Below are positions 46,201 to 55,002 of a DNA stretch of 64,000 nt, one piece after another (position 1 is the first letter of the stretch; each line of letters starts with the position of its first letter). The notes under the pieces are model-generated. The model did no database searches. It was not told where the DNA came from and worked only from the letters and a program-made list of their open reading frames with translations. Source of the DNA: Macrolepiota albuminosa (lineage: Eukaryota > Basidiomycota > Agaricomycetes > Agaricales > Agaricaceae); assembly GCA_027475525.1 (NCBI GenBank), contig JAMWFC010000021.1:62001-126000 (forward strand), written 5' to 3'. Position numbers and translations under genes: made by a program.

Positions 46201-47115
46201 CTAATTCACTGGCCTGAATTTTGAATGCTCCAAAGATAAAATACTGAGGCGGTCGCCAAGTGGCTATTTGAGGACGTCATTTGCCGTTGGGGAGCGCTAA
46301 GAGAAATTGTCACAGATAACGGTGTGCCAATTATCAAAGCGCTAACATATCTCGCCAAGAAATACAACATTCACCACATTCGAGTATCTGGCTACAACAA
46401 GCGTGCCAATGGCCTGGTAGAGAGACCCCACTTTGACGTTCCACAAGCGCTTTTCAAGGCAGTCGATGGCGACAAGTCATGTTGGAGCAAAGCGACATAT
46501 TCAGTATTTTGGTCGGAAAGAGTTACTATTCGTAAGTGCATGGGTTGTTCTCCCTATTACGCGGCTACTGGCACCTACCCTTTACTCTCTGCTGACATTA
46601 TAGAAGCGACCTACCTTCAACCAGCGCCCAACAGCATCTTAGCGACTACCGATCTGATTGCCAGACGAGCCATTGATCTCCAACAAAGGAAAGAAGATTT
46701 AGAGCGACTCCACGAGATAGTCTTTAGCGCCCGTCGCCAAGCAGCCCTGCGATTTGAAACCGAGCATAGCGCCACTATCAAGGACTACAACTTCCCAAGA
46801 GGAGCGCTAGTACTTATGTGCAACTCCAAAATTGAAACCTCATACAACAAGAAAATGCGTCCGCGCTATCTAGGACCTTTGGTAGTTATATCTTGTAACC
46901 GTGGAGGCGCTTACGTGCTCTGTGAATTAGATGGTTCAGTACTGCATTGACCTGTTGCCACCTTTTGCCTATTACCGTATCTCGCCAGAGAACACATTGA
47001 CTTGCCGCTTGAAGTGCTAGATATCGACACCGCCAAGCTTAGGGAACTTGAAGAAACAGAATTATTGGACGATGATGATTTGCCGACTCTAGTTGAAGAA
47101 GAAGAAAATGATTAG
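43289..47115 (+). pseudogene. Element C pol: RT-RNase H-integrase
   Basis: Continues gag-pol in one disrupted frame. RT: SRWFCVLKKNGNLHIVHSLE, PMGWTNSVPIFHDD and the catalytic FIDD (near 44.47 kb). RNase H: VILAVDTSYIAVGYFL and KLELYGLFKAF. Integrase: HDELGHRG with CHLC, DTMHMPKSG, VTDNGVP and RANGLVER. A C-terminal segment, MRPRYLGPLVVI, ends in an acidic tail at 47115. In-frame stops near 44206, 44507, 44900, 45877, 46222, 46237 (TAA) and 46948 mostly occupy Arg positions, for example PEF-stop-MLQ and VLH-stop-PVATF. A 77-bp duplication (44957) adds a frameshift that is probably artefactual. Confidence 0.88.
44957..45110. repeat. 77-bp exact tandem duplication (15)
   Basis: Copies are 44957-45033 and 45034-45110, in the RNase H region of element C (DPVILAVDTSYIAVGYFLCQ). 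Confidence 0.95.
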
Positions 47116-47547
47116 AAAAGAATATAATGATGAGCTCCCTTTTTCTATCACTTATCTTACTTATCTTTCTTGCTGATACTTACTGTACTATATCCAACAG
47201 ACATTTCCTTACATAGTCAAGTCGCAGCACTAGCGTGTCGCCAACACTTAGCGCCCTGCGCAACTCTCGCCAAGGGTTTTTTTCGCTATGATGATTTACT
47301 GAGTGTTTCCCTTTTCCTCAAATTTTGTCTAAGTCCTCCACCTACTACTCCTCTTGCTAAAAACCTACCTTAGAATACTTGCCGCTAGCTTTTTCTTTGC
47401 TTTACTTTCTTTGCTCTCTGCCGCTACGCTAACTCAGATTACGGGACTTATCATTCCACTCAGCAAGAAGGCGGCAAGAAAGGTATACATTCGTATGGGA
47501 ATAAACAAAAATCTATATACTCGACGGCCTATCTACCCTAAGGTCCG
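47116..47547. other. Spacer between C pol and the antisense gene
   Basis: The convergent 3' ends of pol (plus) and the antisense gene (minus) meet here. No gene seen. Confidence 0.4.
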
Positions 47548-49780
47548 TCAGTCTTCACAATCAGAAAGAGGCAAGGAGTCGTCGAACGGCAAGAGGTCAC
47601 CAACTTGAACGTGGTTGAGGGCTTGCCACTCTAGCGCCTCGTTACAGTCGGCTTGGTATTCCTCGAGAGTCTCCATGCTGCGGGTTAAGTTGGAGTACTG
47701 GAGTCGCAAAGCCATGATTTGTTGCCAAACGTGTTTGCGCTTGCGACCCAATACCACCCGCATACTTGCTGCACGTACTCCCAGCCGCTCTATAACCTGA
47801 GGAGGATAAAGGGCCACCACAGGATAAACCAAGTCCTCCCCCAGCCACTCGTACGAATCGCCAGTGACTCTTGGCTGAGGCTGGGAGGTCCACGACAAAG
47901 GCCTGCTCGAGCTCGTCCAGAGCTGCATTGCCAAGTCGCCCTCACTTACCCAGGGGGCGGCAGGCTCCACCGTCGGCAACTCGTGAGACTCGCCAGGGGC
48001 CTCCCGCAAAGTTTCCTCTGCCTCTTCCTCAGCATCTTCACTGCCGCCCCCGACCTCCTCGTGACTTGGCGATCCTCCCCGTATCTCCTCCTCCCCGGCT
48101 AACTCCTGCACGCCAGTGGGCTCTCCCATTACAATGTCACCTTCACCTCCTGGGGCGCCAGCAGTCGAAACGTCGGCAGGCGCGTTTTCAGGTAAGACCA
48201 AGAGGGACAGCAGGCGACTGGGACCAGCCTCACCGCTAACGGAAGGGAGGCGGCTGGCGGCAAGGGCTTCTCCAAGCTCCCTCATCTCCATGTCCTCAGC
48301 AGTTGAAGAGGAAGGGGGCGACTCAATGCATACTCGCTTGGCCTTACCCTTGCCCTTGCTTGGGGAGGAGGCCTTGCATTTTTCCTGGCGCTCGCCAGCA
48401 CCGCGCTTGCCGACCGATTCCGATTCATCTCCTTGGCACGTCGGCAGCACCAAGGAAGACTTGCTGATCTTGGCCGCTCTCCCAGCGGCAACCTCCTTGC
48501 ATTCCCCCTCAACAAACTCCCTCACCCGCTTCACCAGAACCGCCCGGGAAAAAGTCTTCTCGACAAAGAGGTCAGGCGCACCGCCCTGCTCACAACTCTT
48601 GGCGCTGTCGATCGTACAAGCACGCTTGAGAGTGCCGCAGCGGTAACAGGGTTGGACGCCAGTGGGGAACCAACAACTTTCAGGGTCGTTATTGGCCCAG
48701 CATTTGTCACACTACCCTTGCTTGAACAAGACTCATACAAAATGGCTAAGACAACTTACCGCTCCACACAAATCTTTAAACTCCTGGCGTGTCGCCAGGG
48801 AAGCCATGTGCTTGTTCTTCATCTCCGGCAGCTCCACTCCTCCCTCAATGCCTTTGTCCATTACAACATCTTCCCGGCGCAGCAAGAGCAAACCCTTCAA
48901 CTCCTTGTCGTCGAAAGTGGTCTGACTAGGGAGCTGGGAGAGAGTCAGTAGAAAGTCGGCAAAGAGTCACTACAGCATACCTCATATTGAGGGCCCTTCC
49001 CCTTGCAAGACTAGCAAAAGTCACAGTCGGCAAGAAGAGACGCCAATAACAGCAGACTCACCTTTTTCTTCAAAGCCTTGCCAGGCTTTGAAGGCGAACC
49101 CTGTGTGCCTGCCAGCAGTGTGGGGCTCTGAACACTGCCAGCGTGAGACCCCTTGCTGGAACCCTTGGCAACGGACTCCTTCTTCTGCTCCTTGGCGAGC
49201 TCTGCCCTGTCCACCACCAAGGAATGCGCAGCAGCAGCGGCAGCAGCCTCCTCCTGCTCCTGCTTGATTTGCAATCAAGCAAGGGGCTCCAGTACCTCTT
49301 GCTTGCTACAGGGGGATAGTTCAGTCCATAGCTACAGAAGGAAAGGTCAGAAGCTACTTACTCGGTTGCCGATGTGCTTACGGTCATCGGCAACGCGCCA
49401 GAAAGAATATCCTCCAGCTCATCTTTGATGGTGGGGACAGGGGGAGGCGCCTAGGGAGCAATCAGCTAAGCGACACGACAGGCGACAACAACAACTTACG
49501 AAGCAGGAGAAGGGCGCTAAGCACTTGGCACCACGATTATCCATATACCAGGCATGACACCACTCCCGCACCTCGATCTCGTGATCCCAGCCAACGCCAA
49601 GGACCCTCACCTCATACCACTTCTCCAGCAGCTTCATTACGCCAACCACCAAGTTTTGAGACGCCTCGGCGCCAACGCCCTCGATGTGCCGAATGAAGCG
49701 GTTAGCCTTGGCAATGTAGGCGTTGAGATGGGACAGGGGGCGGAGTTGGAATACGGAAGGACATTTTTGTTTTCATTGAG
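47548..49780 (-). pseudogene. Antisense accessory gene of element C, paired-CxxC protein
   Basis: Opposite to gag-pol, between pol and the 3' LTR. It begins MSFRIPTPPPVPS near 49777, one base out of frame with the following LNAYIAKANRFIRHIEGVG. At least five GT..AG introns of about 45-60 nt separate short exons: an Ala/Glu/Lys-rich helix (EQEEAAAAAAAHSLVVD), QTTFDDKELKGLLLLRRED, then CDKCWANNDPESC and CYRCGTLKRAC. The large last exon has an NLS-like KGKGKAKR, a Glu-rich stretch, and a helical end (VWQQIMALRLQYSNLTRSME) stopping at 47548. One TGA (near 49266) stands where LA-Arg-LQIKQ is expected. The Pro-rich start and paired Cys motifs resemble the gene at 10074. It is probably a nucleic-acid-binding accessory protein captured by, or native to, the retrotransposon. 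Confidence 0.7.
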
Positions 49781-49934
49781 TGCCAGGAAAAGATGGGGAG
49801 AAGAAACGAAGTCCACACTCATGCGCCAGGACTATAAACCAAATCTCAAGAACGCACAGACCACTTGTCACAAAAGCGGTAATGGTAGCCTTATTTGGTG
49901 ACTGAGGACAGTCAATTTTTCAGTTGGGGGGAGA

Positions 49935-50869
49935 TGATAGGACCCTATACAGGTTAGGCGCATCAACGGCAGGCTCGGCACCGGTTCCGGAAACCTTGCC
50001 GCACTCGTTCCGAACTTGGCGCACGCGTTTTACCTATTTTAAGCCATTCCCGATGGCCGGACACGGCAAGAAGCAGATCCGATCAATGATAGCGCCGACG
50101 GCAGCAGGAATGACAACTGACAGATGGCATCAGTCACTGACGACAGCGCTTGGCGAGAAGATTGATGATCTGTCAAAAACCGACAGACAGCTTGGCGTTT
50201 GACCTTGGCGGCTGACATCGCTTAGCGCTCCCGATTTGGCGTCCAACACAGGCATGTTGATAGACAGAAGAGTGATGGATTGATGGTTTAGCACCGCGAT
50301 CTGCCACCTGGCGCCGCTAAGGGTCTTGAATGGACGGCAGGGATCTGAAACCGTTGGAGCTACCCCTTATAAAATTTTCTAGTTTACCGCTCTTTGGCCA
50401 CTGGTGATGGCAAACTCTTTGTAGTATAAAAGTACTTACCGACTTATACAATCATCATCAGAACAACAGACCAGAGTTTCCTGCTCCTCTTTCGTCAGTC
50501 TCCCTTACGCTCGAGATCTCATTTACGGTTGCCAACGTCGAACTCATCGGCAGTTGCAGACTCTCGCTAGTCTTCGACACACTCGCACCTTGCAGTTACA
50601 GCAGGCATTATCGACGCTTAGACTACGCTAAGCTTACCGTGTTCTTGCCGTTAACATTGCTGTGTTCACTTACCGCTCCCTTCATAGGCACTTTATCTTA
50701 GCGCTTTACACTTGCCGACTCCCCTTACCGACTTTTCCCCTTTTTCACAGACGCGTTCTCTGGGACCTGCCCGGGACTCCTCAAATCACTTATAGCGCGC
50801 CCAACGCAAGCAATTGGTATGGTAACACTATAGTTATATTTGTTACTGACCAAACTTTGGGCGTCATCA
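49935..50869 (+). repeat. 3' LTR of element C
   Basis: TGATAGGACCC..GGGCGTCATCA, preceded by the PPT GTTGGGGGGAGA; TATA box at 50425-50431. Confidence 0.95.
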
Positions 50870-53256
50870 ACGTTCTCCGTCCAGCGCCCGCTCTGGGCGT
50901 GGGCAGCTCCGCCCTTGGTTCACAGCAGGGGTTCTGCGTACACCAAACTGCGTGTTGCGGTCCAAGTCGGTCTTTTTGGCCAGGAAGGTCCCCACATGCT
51001 GACCCCGTGAGGGTGTCCCACCAGGCAGTAGTCGCCTGGGTCCCCCTTTGTGTCCACTCCGATGTTCATAGTGGTTAGCAGTCTTCAAAGACTGCTCATA
51101 CCTGATGGCATATGCCACAAATTCTTCCACATCGTTGACTTCTGGGGACAATCCGTCCTCACGTATCAAATAGCGGCGCATGTCCGCTGGAATGCCATCC
51201 AAGAACGTTTCGAGCATTGTATACCCATCCGGGTATACTGCCATGTTCTGGGCATGGTCATTAAGGGTATCATAGAACCCTTGTACTCCCAACTTCTCGG
51301 TGTACTTGGCGGACTGGAAGTTCCGCCTTGCATCCTGGAGCGTTGAGGGGTGTACGAATCGATTGTACAGTCCTGTAAGGACTCCTTTGAACGTCCAGTC
51401 ATATTGGACACAGTTGACATGCAGTACTGCCTGTCAAAACCATCCCATGGCCTCTCCGGCCAAGAACTCAGGCAGAACAAAAATTTGTTCTCATTCCATA
51501 CGGTCGCCTCCGTATAAGCACATGGCAAGATGGGTGCATACATCCATCGCCCAATCTTCCAGGTTGCTGAACTTGGACACGCCTGTATAGGCGCGAATGT
51601 GCCTACTGTCTGCTTTACGCAGCTTCACCCCGTCTGGTAACCGTAAGGTTACGCCCAGGGCATCATCGACTACTCGATGCAGGCGATCATGCATGGCTTC
51701 ACGATGCATTCGAATGGCCTCCCGCTGACCCGGGGATCTAGTCGCCAAATCAGCGGCATGGGGAAGTGACTTTCCCCGTCCACCTTGCGGAGGACGTCCC
51801 GAGCCTCCTCGACTGTGGGCATAAGTGCCCTCGTCTCGAGGAATCAACCTAGGGCCATCATCCCAGCCATTACCAGGGACATCACGTCTCATGGCGCCAT
51901 CTCAATCGAGGAAGTCTCCTCAATCATGATCATTGCGCCGCCCTGGAACTGGAGAAGCTTGATTCTCCTGACCCTGCATGACGAATTGACGATGCATCTC
52001 GTCAATGGGCTTAGTGCCCTCGAATATGATGCCCTGATTGTCGATAAGGGATTGTCCCTTAGTCCTGAGGTCACCATTGCGCATACGTTGATACGCGACT
52101 CTGTCGCTCAACGTTTTGGCCATGGGCACATGCGGCATCACAGATGCCTCGCTCTCCACTTTGAGCACAGTACTACCGTGCCCATCCGGACCTGACATAT
52201 CTGTCCTACGGTCTTGGTTACGCATGTGTGGGGGCTCCTCACACCATCCTTGTCCTGCTGGAGTATAAAAAGTACTCACCGGTCTTACTTCGGGCACTTC
52301 TTGCGCCCATGCTAGTGCCTCCACTAGCTCGATTCCGACGTCTTGATTGCGTTGTGCCAAGCATTCCTCAGACATGTGGCTCCAGGGGGTCGAGACCCCC
52401 GATTGCCGTGTGGCCTTACGCTGCACATACATTTGCAGCTCCATAGTGAGCACTCTCACCATCAAATCAGTATATTTTGTACTGAATACATTGGGCACTT
52501 CGTGCCCTTGTCGCCTAAGTGCTACTATATGGGCTGACGTGTAGCGCTCAAGTCGCGCTTGGGTGGTGTATTTTATCACCTCTGGGTGCAAGTCCCAGAA
52601 CACCCGCAAGCACATGGTGTATGCGGTTTTCAGCCGCTGTTCCTCTGCTCCGGCGTCGTCGTCGCTGGACGACTCCATCACCTCCTCTGGAAGCTCTACA
52701 ACCTCCAGAGCTTCCTCCACTGCTGGTGTGCATGGGATACTTCAGGCCTTGCAGCCTCCTCCGGTACCTCTTCTAAGCGGGGTTCCGCTACTTTAGAAGG
52801 CATTGGACCTGCTGTGGACTGCCTGGTCCCACTGCTCCGGCTCGCAGGGAGGGCTCTCCCAGTCCGTACTGACGACTTGGCGTCTCCTGGGGTGCCATAG
52901 GCGCCAGTTGACTGTCAGCTGTCCTGTGGGGGTCCTTTGGAAGCCAATCGGCTCAACCATCGCAGTCCTCCTGGCAGCTGCGTAACTGGGGGCGTCAATC
53001 CCCTGGGCATCTTGTCCTGGAGGCGTTGCAGACCGTCCTGCTGTGAGCTTTCAGCTCTCCGGGCCTCGCTCTCATTCCCGGCCAGGTCAGTACTCTGACC
53101 TCGGTCTCGAGCCCTGGGTCTTACCTGACCCGCATTGGACGCTGACGCGTCCTGGGTGTCTGCTGGGTCTCCCTGTAGGTCATGGGCATTTTGCCTGCCG
53201 TCAGTGGGTGCTGCAGGTATGGGATTACTCATCAATCCCCTGTTTGAAATTTGCAC
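50870..53256 (-). pseudogene. Element B gag, main part
   Basis: The minus frame starts near 53256 (MSNPIPAAPTDGRQNAHD) and continues past a TGA (about 52918) and a frameshift near 52.74 kb. The capsid domain includes HPEVIKYTTQARLERYTS, SDRVAYQRM and FSNLEDWAMDVCTHLAMCLY. Four further TGAs occur at plus TCA 51920-51922, 51902-51904, 51491-51493 and 51433-51435. The last two align with Arg residues in element D gag (GGDRLDRER, where the codon is CGA, and AWFRHH). After the capsid it runs VQGFYDTLNDHAQNM to RALDGER, where element C is inserted, and continues at 38967. Confidence 0.88.
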
Positions 53257-53364
53257 GATGTGGCTATGCGAGAAGCTCGAGAAGCTGATAGAGTTCTGTC
53301 AACGAACTCAACAACTAACGTCGGATGCTAGGCAATAGATCCTAGCTGGCGGATTCAAAAAAAT

Positions 53365-53598
53365 GTAACGAAGTTACAGGGATTGTGAGAGCTTAGGTTC
53401 ACACTGCACAGAATCAGACCAGTCCGGTCTATTGACTATGTAGTATAAACACAAAAATAAGCTGCTTTGTAAGCAGCAGGGTAAACTAATTATATACTAA
53501 TGTAAATAATATTATATTATAATAAATATAATATAATATTTACTACTATACAGTAAGTAAAGCTATGTGGCCAACGCCACATAGCGGACTACGCTACA
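53365..53598 (-). repeat. 5' LTR of element B
   Basis: Near-identical to 28528-28762; it differs at AACGCC/AATGCC and TAGCGG/TAGTGG, both CpG transitions. Outer flank GACTG. Confidence 0.93.
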
Positions 53599-53894
53599 GA
53601 CTGTATACCTGGATTGCGCATGTGGGGACGCACAATCAATTGGCGCGGAATGAGCTGTGATGCATGATGTGTGATGGCTGGAAGCAAGTCATGTGATCCA
53701 ATTGTTGATGGCGGTCGATCCCAGGGTCTGTGATGTGGGGTTCCTGGGGGGCTGGCTGATGGCAGTCTTTGATGCATGTGATGGCAGCATCGGCAGCTGT
53801 GGGGGCGGGGCACGTTGTGGGGTTGATGAAAGAGGCTCCCGGATGGGGCTCTGGGGATGTCCTGGGGAGGTTCCGGAGGGGAGGGGTTGTGACA
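53599..53894 (+). mobile_element. LTR-A copy 2, right part
   Basis: Continues the LTR interrupted at 28527 (GACTG, then TATACCTGG..) and ends GGTTGTGACA at 53894. Right flank TCACC does not match the immediate left flank of the copy. Confidence 0.85.
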
Positions 53895-54022
53895 TCACCC
53901 CCCCCTCAGCGCCGAGACCCTCTGAGGCGCATGTAGCCGGAAGTTTGGACTGGGGTCCAAGCATGGGATCTGGCACTTCTTCTGCCACGTATTAAAAAAA
54001 AATTTTACCATCAAACTCAACC

Positions 54023-54508
54023 ATGTCGCGTACGTCAACGCATTCTCCAACACCCCCACATACTAACGAGGTCGTGCCCCTCATGGCATGGGAAGCCCGG
54101 GATGCACGGTACCAAGCTCACCTTGACTAGGAGCGCGTGGCGGCGCTCGCCCAACAACGTGAGTGCTCCTGTGTTGTCCGCTTATTGCCACTGACCTTCC
54201 TTTTCCAGAACAACGCAACATTCCTGCTCTGGAGGCAGGTCCCAGCCAGCTCCCAATGCAGGCCTCAGTGTCCCTCCAGAGTCCTGTCTGAGTCGTCCTG
54301 CGCCCACCTTTGCATGGATGACTGTCCACCCTCCCCGTCTGCAACCCCCTCCCCACCCTAGGCTGCCTGCCCCCCGTTTTTGTCATTCTGGGATGACAAT
54401 AGGGACTGTTTCAGAGGTCCCGGAAGATCAACGTCTTGCGTGGGTGGTCGTGATGCAGGAGTTGTTTGGGGAGGCCTTGAAGAGGCTCTGGAGTCTACCT
54501 ACCCATGT
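54023..54508 (+). pseudogene. Truncated relative of the 10-kb gene
   Basis: ATG at 54023 opens MSRTSTHSPTPPHTNEVV, matching the start and length of exon 1 at 10074, and ends at a GTGAGT donor after VAALAQQ as the other does (IAALFQQ). TAG at 54128-54130 interrupts exon 1, consistent with CAG to TAG. A second exon begins after TTTTCCAG near 54208 (QRNIPALEAGPSQLPMQ). The rest is lost where element D begins at 54509. Confidence 0.65.
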
Positions 54509-54544
54509 GTAACATATTATACTTAGTTAATTAATCAATATACA

Positions 54545-54698
54545 CTTATATTAATTAATTATTATTACTCTACATACATGCTGGCTGCCTTACATAAGGC
54601 AGCCAATTTTACTGTCATACTCTTATATTAATTAATTATTATTACTCTACATACATGCTGGCTGCCTTACATAAGGCAGCCAATTTTACTGTCATACT
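54545..54698. repeat. 77-bp exact tandem duplication (16)
   Basis: Copies are 54545-54621 and 54622-54698, in LTR-D. Confidence 0.95.
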
Positions 54699-54832
54699 TC
54701 GTAGTACTAGAATCGACTATCGATCTGGTTCTGTTGGTGTGACTGTAAGGCTAAAGCCAATTTTACTGTCATACTTCGTAGTACTAGAATCGACTATCGA
54801 TCTGGTTCTGTTGGTGTGACTGTAAGGCTAAG
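54679..54832. repeat. 77-bp exact tandem duplication (17)
   Basis: Copies are 54679-54755 and 54756-54832, overlapping duplication 16 by 20 bases, as if a very short contig was joined on both sides. Confidence 0.95.
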
Positions 54833-55002
54833 CAAAACTTGACTTTGTTTCACTTTTTTGAATCTTTTGGGTTCAATTCTGATACTACAAACGAAGACTA
54901 CGTGTCTAGACCAATAGCCTAGACTGTGATTGCATCGAACAGTGCATCAACTTCTTTGACGCACGCTTCCGGAGTAATAGAGACGTATCAACGCCTGATT
55001 GG

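Larger units (their letters stand above)
38968..50869 (+). mobile_element. Ty3/gypsy element C, nested in element B
   Basis: Two LTRs (38968-39907, 940 bp; 49935-50869, 935 bp) bound the element, flanked by ACGT at 38964-38967 and 50870-50873. It carries a PBS, gag, protease, RT, RNase H and integrase on plus. An antisense gene lies between pol and the PPT (GTTGGGGGGAGA, about 49923-49934). A solo LTR-A sits in its gag-protease region. Without that insertion it is about 11.2 kb. No chromodomain is visible, so it belongs to a different Ty3/gypsy clade from B and D. At least eight in-frame stops make it inactive. Confidence 0.95.
28528..53598 (-). mobile_element. Ty3/gypsy chromovirus B, with three nested insertions
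   Basis: Bounded by two 234-235-bp LTR-B copies that differ, by eye, at only two sites, both C/T at CpG. It is flanked by GACTG at 28523-28527 and 53599-53603. On minus the order is gag, protease, RT, RNase H, integrase with chromodomain, ORF3, ORF4. A PPT (ATTGGGGGGTG) lies next to the 3' LTR. Subtracting solo LTR-A3 (31256-31986), solo LTR-E (35122-36061) and element C (38968-50869) leaves about 11.5 kb. This is large for a Ty3/gypsy element because of ORF3 and ORF4. It is inactive: many TGA stops and frameshifts. Confidence 0.93.
54509..54851 (+). repeat. Probable 5' LTR of element D
   Basis: Begins TGTAACATATTATAC at the point where the 54-kb gene is broken, and probably ends TTTGTTTCA. 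The next bases, CTTTTTTGAATC, match those just inside the 5' LTR of B. Two overlapping 77-bp duplications inflate it. The partner LTR is outside the window, so the boundaries are provisional. Confidence 0.65.

Noticed and set aside
41452..46950. Alternative genetic code with TGA as Arg or Trp
   Set aside because: Intact frames (2305-5350, D pol, ORF3) end in ordinary stops or contain no internal TGA, and D still has CGA where B has TGA. Decay explains it better.
49070..49282. Cys- and Gly-rich frame (GGCCRCCCAF) opposite element C
   Set aside because: It is an alternate frame of the Ala/Glu-rich exon of the antisense gene, which has the better splice-consistent frame.
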